Positions 9,054 through 17,996 of a stretch of DNA of 64,000 bases are shown one piece after another. Numbering within the stretch: position 1 is the stretch's first letter; the number at the start of each line of letters is the position of its first letter. Under the pieces are notes generated by a model. It was given only the letters and a program-made list of their open reading frames with translations, was not told where the DNA came from and did not search any database. The stretch is from Chryseobacterium sp. KACC 21268. GTDB lineage: Bacteria > Bacteroidota > Bacteroidia > Flavobacteriales > Weeksellaceae. The position numbers and the translations under genes are program-made. Where the stretch lies: NCBI GenBank assembly GCA_028736075.1, contig CP117875.1:2170001-2234000 (forward strand). The letters run 5' to 3'.

Positions 9054-9075
9054 TATCTCATAATTGCCGTAATCG
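9054..9075 (-). repeat. Shared leader motif, copy A
   Basis: On the minus strand this reads CGATTACGGCAATTATGAGA then TAG. It is nearly identical to copy C before the portal gene and similar to copy B at 12012. It contains ATG-AGA-TAG, a two-codon frame, and an ATA triplet in frame with the downstream tail gene. It follows directly after a TACATTTG promoter box. Confidence 0.7.
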
Positions 9076-9088
9076 TAATATGATTCTA

Positions 9089-9096
9089 CAAATGTA
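9089..9096 (-). promoter_or_regulatory. Late promoter -7 box TACATTTG
   Basis: The minus strand reads TTACATTTGTA here, matching the Bacteroidota -7 consensus TAnnTTTG exactly. The same TTACATTTGT occurs before the portal gene (24065) and the small terminase gene (29325). It sits just after the stop of the 9102 gene, so transcription would start in the gap and read into leader copy A. Confidence 0.6.
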
Positions 9097-9101
9097 ATTA
9101 A

Positions 9102-11960
9102 TTATTCAAAAGCTTTCGCAAATTTATTTTCGAAAATCATATAATCAATATAAGTGTTTCGTTCTTCCAGTTTCATTTTCAATGTTCCAGTTTTCCAGGT
9201 GTAATCTAATTCAAATGGATATCCATATATGATTTCACCAAGAAGATCACAGCACTCAATATATCCACGTCTATTTCCTTCTGGATCCAGACTATTGTAA
9301 TCTGCCATCAATTGTAAAAACTTTTCAAATTCGGCATATACTTCAACCTCCTTAAATTTTGGTGATAGTATCGGACTTGGAAGATTAATGCAATTTACAG
9401 ATCCCATTTCCTTGATCAGTATCCCATTAGTTTTTTGGGTTTCCAGCGGTGGATTGTTTTTGAAATATAAATTATTGATCGTTTTATCCCGGCTAAATAC
9501 GCAAGCTGTAGAAAAGAAGTTGGTCCATCTTTCAAAGTTTCGTCTAATGCTATAATCCAAATTGGGATATAGAGTAGGTGATGATAGATTTTGTATCAGT
9601 TCAAAGCCTTCATCAGTTGCAGTCATATATTCCACATCCTGATAAATATAATGAATTGTAATTGCTGAGGTTTCGTTGATCGTCGGCGTGTGTCCGATTG
9701 GTTCCAAAGTCAATGTTACTTGAGTGATGGAAACGATCTTATATTGTCCGGAATTGGATCCTTCTTTAATTTCGAATAAGTCACCAACTCGCAAACCGCG
9801 CATATTCCAATTGATGACAACATCACTAGTTGAAGAATTATCACTGAAATTTGAAAGTAAAAGATTTCCTCCGGATATCGACATCTGGAGATTGGCGCTG
9901 AACTCACAAACTACGTTATCAGAAATTGGAACGATCGAATTAATGAAAACTTTATCATCATCATCGTCGGCCGTTGCTGGTGTTTTAGTTTCCAGATCAA
10001 CAATTGCTTGAGCCGAAAAGCCTGATCTTACATATTTAATGCTTCGTTCAAATTTATTTTCAACCTTGGAATTTGGCAAACTCCATTCTGCGAGAGTATG
10101 GATGTCGTTTGTTGTATTTTTTGAAAGTCTATTTGTTTCGTAAGTATCATAACCAATCATCACATTATTGATCTTAAATCGATCATTCCATAATTCTTTG
10201 TACTGCTTTCCAGCAACCATTTCGAAAGATCCAAGTTTTACCGGTCTGTAAAAATCTTTGTATTCTCCAAAATAAATTTCTTTTTCGTTGATCTCGTAAT
10301 CAGCACACGATTCAATGGCCATTGAATTCTCAAAAGCATCTTGGAAATTTGTTACGAAAGGGCGCGTGTATTCCAGACCTACCCACGCGGAACCGGACCA
10401 GTAACATAGTCCGAAAGGTTCGATCATTTTATTGGTATTGTAGATCAATTCTCCGATCGTAATTCCTGCAGGTTGGGTATTTGAAATTAAATTGACCTGA
10501 GTAATATTATTTTCATCGAGGAAAATCCATTTTAAACCATTCCAGAAATAATATCCTAAAGTCATAGAATCCTCTAAAGTATTGTTCACTATTTCACCAA
10601 CGTAAGTTCCTTCTGGAAATGTATCGGAAATCAACTCTTTAGAATTGGAAGTATTGATTGAAAGTAAAGCGCGATTCCAGCAAACATTATTGTAATGTTC
10701 ACCGCCAACATCGAACAAAGGAGCATTTACGGGAACACCTTTTATAAACTTACTGCATTGCTTTAAAACGTCGATATAACGAACGGTACTCAATACATTA
10801 TCTAATGCTTTTTGAGTGGTTTTAATGTCAATAGTGAAGTTACTGATGGTGTGTGTAAAGTCAACGATATCTCCACCGGTTTTGTGCTGAATAAATGAAT
10901 TGAAGAAAACCCAAATCTTTGCGCCAATTGGTAGATTTGGAATTTTAATGACTTGCTTTTCGATGTTAAAATCAAAGTTACCATCGTGAGATCCTATTTG
11001 ACTTGTGAAGAAAACCTCACCTCCCATATCTCCGGTTCTTGGACCAATAGCATTTGTACTTCCAGGAATCTCGAACATATTATAACCCCAACAAACTTGG
11101 AAGTTCGTACAGGCAATTCCACCGGTAGCGGATCCGCCGCCGTGCGACCCTTGTATTTTAACGTTAAAATTTTCAATTGTGATCTCAGTGTCAACCATAA
11201 ATTTAGTTGAGTTGACAAATGCAAACATATTTTTTGCTACACTGTCAGCAGCTGCCATCATTTCTTGTGCATTCGTATCCCATTGATCTTTTGTCATTGT
11301 GATGTGATGCAGTTCCGATCCTGTAGTGTTGGAGTTCGTAATCTCTGAAACTACATTGTTGGCACAAGGATTAAAATAGGAATAAAGTGTATCCTTATCA
11401 GTAGCACTAAAAACTCTTTGATTCCAGGTTTCTTTAACGCTCCAAAATGAACGTGTAAAAATTGGTAGAGATCTTCTAAGAACTTTTAAGGTTGGCGCCG
11501 GACTGATTGGTTTTCCATTTATATCTTTTGTGGAAAATAAATCTATGCTTGTAGAAAGTTGCTTTTTGTAATCTGTAATATTTGTGTTTTGGATAAGAGT
11601 ACACCCAAAATAAGTATTACCATCAGTATCAGGATTTGCCATATCCAAAACACCAATTATAAATTCCGAATTGTTTTTCTTTAGCACATATTCGATTTCG
11701 CCTTCAAAACCATATTTCTTGTATGTTTCAAGAATGAAAGCAAATCCATTGTTTAGATAATTGGTTTGTTGGCCTTGTGGATTAAGGTCCTGTTTGAAGT
11801 CTACACGTTCATATCCTGTATCTGAATAGAACATTAGATTTTGTATCTCGTTTCCATAAACGATGTCACGGCCGAAACGACCTTCATTTTGTTTAATAAC
11901 AAAATTAGCAACATCGAATCCGGAAGGTTCTGTAATCTGGTAAAGATCCTCTTTACCCAA
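9102..11960 (-). CDS. Very large tail/baseplate protein
   Basis: A phage structural protein of at least 952 residues, starting at TTG 11960 (then GKEDLYQITEPSGFD). The frame is open upstream to a stop at 12018-12020, adding NAFSHFLRFKS and more, again with no ATG. An in-frame ATA lies at 12014 directly after leader copy B. The protein is beta-rich, with an N-terminal domain (residues 1-120), long Asn/Thr-rich middle and a C-terminal part with EVEVYAEFEKFLQLM. It lies between the tape measure and fibres, the position of the tail-tip or baseplate hub. Acidic run ADDDDDK near residue 665 may be a calcium site. No catalytic domain is recognised. Confidence 0.7.
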   Translation of the reverse strand: MGKEDLYQITEPSGFDVANFVIKQNEGRFGRDIVYGNEIQNLMFYSDTGYERVDFKQDLNPQGQQTNYLNNGFAFILETYKKYGFEGEIEYVLKKNNSEFIIGVLDMANPDTDGNTYFGCTLIQNTNITDYKKQLSTSIDLFSTKDINGKPISPAPTLKVLRRSLPIFTRSFWSVKETWNQRVFSATDKDTLYSYFNPCANNVVSEITNSNTTGSELHHITMTKDQWDTNAQEMMAAADSVAKNMFAFVNSTKFMVDTEITIENFNVKIQGSHGGGSATGGIACTNFQVCWGYNMFEIPGSTNAIGPRTGDMGGEVFFTSQIGSHDGNFDFNIEKQVIKIPNLPIGAKIWVFFNSFIQHKTGGDIVDFTHTISNFTIDIKTTQKALDNVLSTVRYIDVLKQCSKFIKGVPVNAPLFDVGGEHYNNVCWNRALLSINTSNSKELISDTFPEGTYVGEIVNNTLEDSMTLGYYFWNGLKWIFLDENNITQVNLISNTQPAGITIGELIYNTNKMIEPFGLCYWSGSAWVGLEYTRPFVTNFQDAFENSMAIESCADYEINEKEIYFGEYKDFYRPVKLGSFEMVAGKQYKELWNDRFKINNVMIGYDTYETNRLSKNTTNDIHTLAEWSLPNSKVENKFERSIKYVRSGFSAQAIVDLETKTPATADDDDDKVFINSIVPISDNVVCEFSANLQMSISGGNLLLSNFSDNSSTSDVVINWNMRGLRVGDLFEIKEGSNSGQYKIVSITQVTLTLEPIGHTPTINETSAITIHYIYQDVEYMTATDEGFELIQNLSSPTLYPNLDYSIRRNFERWTNFFSTACVFSRDKTINNLYFKNNPPLETQKTNGILIKEMGSVNCINLPSPILSPKFKEVEVYAEFEKFLQLMADYNSLDPEGNRRGYIECCDLLGEIIYGYPFELDYTWKTGTLKMKLEERNTYIDYMIFENKFAKAFE

Positions 11961-12011
11961 ACTTTTGAATCTTAGAAAATGCGAAAATGCATTAGTGTCA
12001 ATTGGATTATT

Positions 12012-12032
12012 TATTTCTCATTGCCGTGATCG
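12012..12032 (-). repeat. Shared leader motif, copy B
   Basis: On the minus strand CGATCACGGCAATGAGAAAT is followed by AAATAA. The core GATCACGGCAAT is identical to copy C at 24034. It contains a four-codon frame (ATG-AGA-AAT-AAA-TAA) and an ATA at 12014 in frame with the 9102 gene. Unlike copies A and C it has no TACATTTG box just upstream; instead the two genes at 12037-13207 sit there. Confidence 0.6.
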
Positions 12033-12036
12033 GGAA

Positions 12037-12669
12037 TTAAATTTTATTTTTTAAATTAAAATCGATGAATAGATAAGTCATATATCTCAAAAGTATTTGA
12101 CCGCTTTCCTTTGACCAATACTGAAAAAAAAAGTATTTGAGTTTAGTATTGTCTAATTCATTTAATTTGTAAATATTATAAATATTTTTTCTTAACGAAA
12201 CAACTTTAACTTTTAAAATATTTCTAGATAGGAATAATACGAGATCTTCCTGAGTCAATTCTATTGAATTATTTGAAATATAGGAATTAGTACTTTTAGC
12301 TGGATTTTGAAATTGGAATTTCTTTTTTATATCATCCTCAAAAAGAATTATAAAATAATCACCAGATACTAATTTTATATCACTCCCACGTAGGAATATG
12401 TCCATATAAGCATAACCATTGTGATTGACAAAGCTTAATCCGAAATATTCTAAAGTACTATTAGATTCTACATATAATTTGAAAATTGTTGAAAAATCAT
12501 TTTTAGTGAAAGATTCATCAATGCCATAACCTACCCTCGTAAATTCGATAGTTTTAGTTTCTTCAAATTCATCATAGAGCAATGAAATTTGAGTGTTATT
12601 TATCAATTCTGCAGGTAAATTATTGAAATCTAAATTTTCAAATTCAATTTTTTGTAAATCTAATTTCAT
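12037..12669 (-). CDS. Unidentified protein, probable cargo (moron)
   Basis: A 210-residue soluble protein rich in Phe, Tyr, Asn, Lys and Leu, with no signal peptide and no family I recognise. It is visibly more AT-rich than the tail genes on either side. It forms a pair with the secreted protein upstream (4-base gap), and the pair interrupts the tape-measure to tail-hub gene order. It is therefore probably an inserted cargo gene. Whether it acts in the lysogen or in the virion cannot be told. Confidence 0.6.
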   Translation of the reverse strand: MKLDLQKIEFENLDFNNLPAELINNTQISLLYDEFEETKTIEFTRVGYGIDESFTKNDFSTIFKLYVESNSTLEYFGLSFVNHNGYAYMDIFLRGSDIKLVSGDYFIILFEDDIKKKFQFQNPAKSTNSYISNNSIELTQEDLVLFLSRNILKVKVVSLRKNIYNIYKLNELDNTKLKYFFFQYWSKESGQILLRYMTYLFIDFNLKNKI

Positions 12670-12673
12670 ATCA

Positions 12674-13207
12674 CTAATTTAATTCTGTTAGTTTGTTGTA
12701 TCTCATAGCATCAAAAAAGTCTATAAAATAACTTTGATTTTTATTTTTCAATTCAAACGTTGAATTTTCTCCACTTCTACCATTTGTAAATCTAAATTTT
12801 ATTATTTTATTTTTTGATAATATTTCTTTATTTTCTTCCGAAAGTATGAAAGCAGAATTACCTGAGCAATTGTAACTGCTAAATGAATTTAATTTTAATT
12901 TATTTTTATTTTCAAATAAAAAATCTACTTCATCATTTTCAAAACAACTACCAATATTGGTAATCTCAATCATAAAATATGGTGTGCTTAAATTTTCCTC
13001 TATGACAGGTTTTATATTAATAAAACTCGATTCGTTATCATTTTTTAAAAAAAGATAATGAGAGGGTATAAATATCTTTGTTCCATCCATCTCATCAAAT
13101 TTCGAAGTAATTGTTAGGATATCTTCAGAAATATCACCGTTATTTCTATTTTGAGAAAAACAGATTATTGAACAAGAAAGTAGAATAGTTAATAGTATTT
13201 TTTTCAT
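12674..13207 (-). CDS. Secreted/periplasmic protein, probable cargo (moron)
   Basis: ATG 13207 is chosen because it starts exactly at a signal peptide (MKKILLTILLSCSIICFSQ, cleavage near residue 19). The mature part is about 158 residues, beta-rich and AT-rich, with two Cys (in GSCFEND and YNCSGN) that may pair. The gene is preceded by a near-consensus -7 box (TAATTTCG, 13222-13229) and a TTACGG-N4-CCGTAA palindrome, so the pair has its own promoter. A secreted product from within a tail operon suggests lysogenic conversion. Confidence 0.6.
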   Translation of the reverse strand: MKKILLTILLSCSIICFSQNRNNGDISEDILTITSKFDEMDGTKIFIPSHYLFLKNDNESSFINIKPVIEENLSTPYFMIEITNIGSCFENDEVDFLFENKNKLKLNSFSSYNCSGNSAFILSEENKEILSKNKIIKFRFTNGRSGENSTFELKNKNQSYFIDFFDAMRYNKLTELN

Positions 13208-13221
13208 AAGAACAATTTTCA

Positions 13222-13266
13222 CGAAATTACGATTAATCTATATAATGAAATTACGGGAAACCGTAA
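13222..13266 (-). promoter_or_regulatory. Promoter with TTACGG-N4-CCGTAA operator, site 1
   Basis: A perfect inverted repeat, TTACGG GAAA CCGTAA, lies at 13251-13266. A -7-like TAATTTCG lies at 13222-13229, 21 bases nearer the gene. Essentially the same layout occurs at 29922-29966. The palindrome therefore covers the -33 region, as expected for a repressor or activator site. It also sits just after the tape-measure stop. Confidence 0.55.
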
Positions 13267-13269
13267 GAT

Positions 13270-16200
13270 TTAAACTTTTTTTCCTATGTGTCGAACTCTA
13301 TTATAAAAGTCTTGACCTCTATTATTATTGATCGTGATATTTGTTTTATTATTTTTTATTGCTGAAACTATTTTTGCTCCCGTTTTATCAAATCTTTTTT
13401 CCATCTCATCATAATCAATTTTTGATTCTGAATTCGTGTTATTAAAATCTAATATTTGAATTCTTCTCATTGGTTCAGCGAAAGCTGTATCTCTAATCAT
13501 TGCGGAAAGATCAGCCGGGATGATCTTGTCACCTTTTACAACATCAGTAAATCTTGCGCCTCCAGTACTTCCAAGCGTTTTGATATTACCATTTTTGTCA
13601 GTATGGATCTCTGGTCCTAATTCATCAACTATAGCTTTTCCCGTATAGGGAACGAAGTCAGATCCTTCAGCAAATAAGCTTATTCCAGCAATTTGAGATA
13701 CGTTCTGTAAACCAGCAATAATGGCTAAAGCAGCGGCGGCAGCTCCTAATCCTGGACCGACTACTGGAATTCCTGCTAAAGCATTGTAAGATGAGTTAGC
13801 CATCTCATAAGTAGTCATCGTTGCACGCGCAATAGCAGCTGCTTTTCCTATCTCTGATTGCTCACCTACAACACTGATGAAAGTGTCAAGGCCTTGATAT
13901 AATAGTTGCTTTTCTGAGTCAGCAACGATGGTGTCCATCTGGATTTTATTTGCAGATAAATCATCTTTTAACCTCTTTTCTTCCTCACTACCTTTTGTTG
14001 CTTCTTCAAGCTTTTTTTGAATAGATTTTTCTTCCTCTTTTAAGTCGTTAACCTTTTGAGCTGTAGATTCTTTGTTCTGTAGATTGAAAAATCTTTTATT
14101 CCTTTTTTCTTCATCATCAATAACCTTGAATTTATAATTGTGAAGATCCTCGTTATTTTTTTTAATCGCTTTATTTGTTTCTTCAGTCTGCTTTCTTACT
14201 GATTGTAAATATCTAAATTCATTTGCTGTCAGTTTATCATTGTATTTAATTTTCCATTCGAGTTTTTCTTCATCGATTTCAAATTCTTCCTTTAATGCTT
14301 TTAGATGTACTGCTTTTATAAGACTTAATCTTTCATTTTCTAATTTTACTAGCTTATCTGTTAAGTTTTTTATATTCTCTAAATATGATCTTTGATTGAA
14401 ATCAAAAAGTTCCAATTCAAATTTTGCGAATTCGGTTTTTATTTTTTTTAATGCATTTTGTTTTTCTCTTTCAATTTTTATTTGATCCTCACTACTTCTC
14501 TGCATAATTAATTTATAATCATCAGAATTTTTTGTGATTCCAATAAGGTTTTTTTGTAATTCAAGTTGAGAAATTGCCATTTTTCGGGCGGAAATATCTT
14601 CGACAAACTTGATGTTATCTTCTGCCAAATTCCTTTCTTGTTCATAATTGGAAATCAGAGAATCTATTTCAGCTTTCTTAACATTTATTGAAAGTTCAAT
14701 CACTTTTTTAGCGTGATCTTCAGCTTCTTTTTGCTCTCTTTCCCTTCTTTCTTTGGCTTTTTTTGCAGCTTCTTCACGTTGTTTTTCTAGTTTTTCACGA
14801 TTAGCTTCACCTTTTTCGACGATCTTATTGTTTGCGTTAACAGTTTTTTCAGTGAACTTATTATGTTCATTCATTAATTCATAATATCCTGAAAGAGTCT
14901 CACTATAATGTGAAAATTCTTCATCTCTATTTTGAGATCTAGCTTCAGCCAAAGCCTTGAAGGCATTGAAATAATCATTTTCATTTTGATTTTTTCTTCT
15001 TAAATCTGTAAGTTCAGCCTTGGTAATATTTGTTTTTGATAGAAGGTCATTCTCAGCGATTCTTAAAGCTTCTCTAGCATTTTTCGCACGCTCGCTAAAA
15101 TTTTGTTTTTCCAATTCTTCAGCTTTTTTTAATGCTCCCAAACGTTGTTCTTCTGATTTGGTTCTATCCTTTGATTGAATTATTAAAGCTTCGATTTGAC
15201 CTTGTATTTTTGCATTCTGGATTGATTGACCTTCCATATTATCTTCGAGATCTTGTTGAGCTTTTTTAAGTTCAGCAGCAGCGATTGCAGCATCTTTCAT
15301 TGCGCCCCCTAATCCGGAAAATGTTTCTGAAAGTGATTTTGCACCGGTAACTAAACCTATAATTGCATTTTTAACAACATTGAAAGCTCCACTAATACCC
15401 GCAATTGCTTGTTCAACGACATCTACAATCGGTGTAAATTCTTTAAAAATGTAAATCAAAGCTCCAATGGCCAATACAATAAGCGTAATTGGCGCTAGCA
15501 GTATTCCCAGTGCTACATTTAAAATTCCAGTTGCACCCGCGGCCGTAATTTCTGCGGCGGCGGCTGTTTCAGATGCTCCGGCTAATGCAATTTGTGATGT
15601 AGCTAGACCTTTCGAAGATACAGAAGATGCATTTTTAACAACTGTTTGCGTTTGAGTTGCGGCGGTTTGCGCTACAGTTGCAGTTCTGGAAGCTGTAGCA
15701 AAACCTATTTCAGCTTTTTCAGCAACTGTTTTTTCAGTAGTTGCTATTGTTGATAATTCAGATGCTCCAGCTAAAGCAATCTGAGATTCTTCAGCTACCT
15801 TGGAAGCTTTACCATAACCAAGCATATTTTTAGCACCATTAATAACTGATGTGCTAACATTGTCAACTGCACCTTTTGCAACTTGATAACCTTGTACAAA
15901 ACCAGCTACGGCTTTCTCCCCATCATTTATAACACCTACGAAATTCCCAGAAGCAATATTACTTCTCAAGCTATTGATATTATCTCCTAATCCTTTGAAG
16001 TGTTCAGCTAGTTCCTCCGAGTAGCTACCAACCAAGGCTCTGTTATCACCAGCAGCTTTTGACATTGCACGATAATCATCATTGAGCTCTTTAGATCTTT
16101 TGGAAGCTTGAATAAATGCTATCTCAACATTTTTATATTCATCAGATGTACCTTTTCCGGCTTGCTTTAAAAGAACTAATTCTGCTCCCAACTCCTTTGA

Positions 16201-16626
16201 TTCACGAGTTGACTTTGCGATATTAGCATTCAAACGTTCTAAGGCACTAGAATTTTCATCGTTTAGTTTTATATTTTCTTTGTTAAGCTGATTTTGTTTT
16301 TGAATTTGGAGATTTACGGCTGCTAATTTTTTACCTTCTTCATTCATCGCAAAAGTCAATCTGTCATTTGCAGCTTTTAATTTGTCTTTTGTAGCTACAA
16401 CTTTTTTATTGTTGTTATCAACTTGTGTCTGGATTTGATTTGTTTTTTCCTGAACTTCCAGGTAATTCCTAATAGAAGCAGTACTCTTAGTGTATTGTTT
16501 AGCTTCTTCTTCTTTTGATACAGCTAAATCTAGAGAAATCTTCAAAAGCTTTTTCATTTCTTCAGTAAGCTCAGTAACTTCTTCAATATGTTTTTTTAGA
16601 CCAGGAAAACTAACTTCTTTTGGCAT
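13270..16626 (-). CDS. Tail tape measure protein
   Basis: At 1118 residues this is the longest coiled-coil protein in the phage and follows the tail-chaperone candidates, the standard place of the tape measure. Residues 1-200 and 430-900 are long Lys/Glu/Gln-rich coiled coils. A hydrophobic segment lies near residues 360-390 (ALGILLAPITLIVLAIGALI). A second Gly/Ala-rich one lies near 945-980. The middle contains two copies of SQIALAGASE (near 283 and 345) within an Ala/Thr-rich stretch. It sets siphovirus tail length and helps DNA enter the cell. Its start overlaps the gene upstream by 17 bases. Confidence 0.88.
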   Translation of the reverse strand: MPKEVSFPGLKKHIEEVTELTEEMKKLLKISLDLAVSKEEEAKQYTKSTASIRNYLEVQEKTNQIQTQVDNNNKKVVATKDKLKAANDRLTFAMNEEGKKLAAVNLQIQKQNQLNKENIKLNDENSSALERLNANIAKSTRESKELGAELVLLKQAGKGTSDEYKNVEIAFIQASKRSKELNDDYRAMSKAAGDNRALVGSYSEELAEHFKGLGDNINSLRSNIASGNFVGVINDGEKAVAGFVQGYQVAKGAVDNVSTSVINGAKNMLGYGKASKVAEESQIALAGASELSTIATTEKTVAEKAEIGFATASRTATVAQTAATQTQTVVKNASSVSSKGLATSQIALAGASETAAAAEITAAGATGILNVALGILLAPITLIVLAIGALIYIFKEFTPIVDVVEQAIAGISGAFNVVKNAIIGLVTGAKSLSETFSGLGGAMKDAAIAAAELKKAQQDLEDNMEGQSIQNAKIQGQIEALIIQSKDRTKSEEQRLGALKKAEELEKQNFSERAKNAREALRIAENDLLSKTNITKAELTDLRRKNQNENDYFNAFKALAEARSQNRDEEFSHYSETLSGYYELMNEHNKFTEKTVNANNKIVEKGEANREKLEKQREEAAKKAKERREREQKEAEDHAKKVIELSINVKKAEIDSLISNYEQERNLAEDNIKFVEDISARKMAISQLELQKNLIGITKNSDDYKLIMQRSSEDQIKIEREKQNALKKIKTEFAKFELELFDFNQRSYLENIKNLTDKLVKLENERLSLIKAVHLKALKEEFEIDEEKLEWKIKYNDKLTANEFRYLQSVRKQTEETNKAIKKNNEDLHNYKFKVIDDEEKRNKRFFNLQNKESTAQKVNDLKEEEKSIQKKLEEATKGSEEEKRLKDDLSANKIQMDTIVADSEKQLLYQGLDTFISVVGEQSEIGKAAAIARATMTTYEMANSSYNALAGIPVVGPGLGAAAAALAIIAGLQNVSQIAGISLFAEGSDFVPYTGKAIVDELGPEIHTDKNGNIKTLGSTGGARFTDVVKGDKIIPADLSAMIRDTAFAEPMRRIQILDFNNTNSESKIDYDEMEKRFDKTGAKIVSAIKNNKTNITINNNRGQDFYNRVRHIGKKV

Positions 16627-17212
16627 TTTTGTGTTGTTTTTCGATTTGATTTAGGATTGCACACCATTCTGTAACCACCATTTTAAAACGGTCCACAGTA
16701 TAGCCTTCTTTACGAATCATTGCCAATGACATTTCGAAATTGGCGTGACCTTCACCATCATCTTTATTGTCCTTATTCTCAGAGAATATCTTATTAATCT
16801 CATTTTTCAAAAGGGAAATTTTTAAATTGATGGTTTCCTTTTTTACTCTATATTTTTTGAGATAAAAATCAACGTCAACACCAGCATTTATAGAGATTTG
16901 AATAGCAGATAAAACATCCATTTGGCTGATGAGGTAAACTGTTTTGATTTTCTTTCCTAGCATCATCAATGAAATTTTATTGTTTGATACTTTCAGAAAT
17001 TCATCAAGGATCTCAATCCATAGATTTTGGAGAATAAAGTCTGGAACTTTTGAATTAGGATTCTTTTTTAAAAAAGAGAGATCTCCGTTCATAGCCTCAT
17101 TGAAATTATGAATTGGCAAAACATTACACTTGTCGTATAATTCGAAAACCTCTCTGTTAATGAAGAAACTAAGAAGCTTTTGGACGATCTTTCTTTTTGA
17201 TAGGAGTTTCAT
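16610..17212 (-). CDS. Tail assembly chaperone candidate, distal part (gpT-like position)
   Basis: A helical, charged protein of about 200 residues directly upstream of and overlapping the tape measure. ATG 17212 (MKLLSKRKIVQK) and ATG 17227 are both possible. Its frame overlaps the end of the 17169-17462 gene, which is shifted by one base. Two overlapping frames between major tail protein and tape measure are the classical layout of the G/GT chaperone pair. The overlap contains an A-rich run (AAAAAGAAAG). Fusion by frameshift is possible but unproven, since an ATG is available. No sequence similarity to lambda proteins is claimed. Confidence 0.6.
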   Translation of the reverse strand: MKLLSKRKIVQKLLSFFINREVFELYDKCNVLPIHNFNEAMNGDLSFLKKNPNSKVPDFILQNLWIEILDEFLKVSNNKISLMMLGKKIKTVYLISQMDVLSAIQISINAGVDVDFYLKKYRVKKETINLKISLLKNEINKIFSENKDNKDDGEGHANFEMSLAMIRKEGYTVDRFKMVVTEWCAILNQIEKQHKNAKRS

Positions 17213-17462
17213 TTTCTTTAATTTCATCTGTAGTTTCTACTTTTTCCTTATCGGTTTTTTGTACATACAGGACTTCTTTTCCATCCGGTGTAAAATAGCA
17301 GCATATCTTCAGATCATCGTTCAGATCAGTTTCTTTTCGTACGAAAATAGTATCAGTAGCCTTGTGAACATATACTACGTGAAGATCTCCAGTTTCTTTT
17401 GTTAGTTTTTCGGCTTCTTTCAATTTTTGTTTGAAACCGACTTTATTTTTGCAATTGCACAT
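17169..17462 (-). CDS. Tail assembly chaperone candidate, proximal part (gpG-like position)
   Basis: A 97-residue protein starting MCNCKNKVGFKQKL. It has two N-terminal Cys, a predicted beta core (DLHVVYVHKATDTIFVRK) and a Lys/Glu-rich tail. It lies four bases after the 17467 gene and overlaps the next gene by more than 40 bases. The position between major tail and tape measure suggests a chaperone role. CNC and ICCYF cysteines might bind a metal. No family is recognised. Confidence 0.55.
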   Translation of the reverse strand: MCNCKNKVGFKQKLKEAEKLTKETGDLHVVYVHKATDTIFVRKETDLNDDLKICCYFTPDGKEVLYVQKTDKEKVETTDEIKENETPIKKKDRPKAS

Positions 17463-17466
17463 AACG

Positions 17467-17940
17467 TTAAATATTTAGATTTTTGATTAATAGATTTGAA
17501 CATTTATCCTGGGCCACATCTACAACATCATCCATATTTTCACTTTGGATTCCGAAAAGATCTTCAGGATCGAAGGAAGTAACTGGACTTGAATTTTTAT
17601 CGAAGAAATCGAATAAATCTTTTTTGTGAGGACTGTCAGAATCTACTGTAAAAGTCAGATCGTTATTCTTTTCATTGATGATAGATTTTGTCTGTTTGTA
17701 GAAATCTCCAGTATCATTGAAAGTATAATGAGTTCCGGCTTGCTTACGACCTCCAGATAAAACCTCTGTCATTTCTGAATATGTTCCAACAATATTTCCA
17801 TTAGAATCCTGACCTTTTTCCCATTGCTTAGTTTGAAGTTCAGGAATAGTTTTATCTGTTTCTAATTCTGTTTTAAGATCAGAAACATATTTTGCAGGCG
17901 TGTAGGCCGTGACGTTCTCTATGTATTCGTAGATGGTCAT
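17467..17940 (-). CDS. Unidentified tail-region protein
   Basis: A 157-residue acidic protein starting MTIYEYIENVTAYTPAKY, with no signal peptide or membrane helix. It is the first gene after the strong terminator that ends the major tail gene, so it must be reached by read-through or its own promoter. A tail-completion or chaperone-related role is inferred from position only. Confidence 0.5.
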   Translation of the reverse strand: MTIYEYIENVTAYTPAKYVSDLKTELETDKTIPELQTKQWEKGQDSNGNIVGTYSEMTEVLSGGRKQAGTHYTFNDTGDFYKQTKSIINEKNNDLTFTVDSDSPHKKDLFDFFDKNSSPVTSFDPEDLFGIQSENMDDVVDVAQDKCSNLLIKNLNI

Positions 17941-17946
17941 TATTTT

Positions 17947-17977
17947 AAAAAAGCGGTAGAATAACCACCGCTTTTTT
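17947..17977 (-). terminator. Strong intrinsic terminator after major tail gene
   Basis: A perfect 11-bp stem (AAAAAAGCGGT / ACCGCTTTTTT) with a 9-base loop lies 20 bases after the stop of the major tail gene. It should terminate most late transcripts here and thereby raise the ratio of head and major tail mRNA to tape-measure mRNA. Confidence 0.85.
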
Positions 17978-17996
17978 TTATTTTAATGTTAATGGA

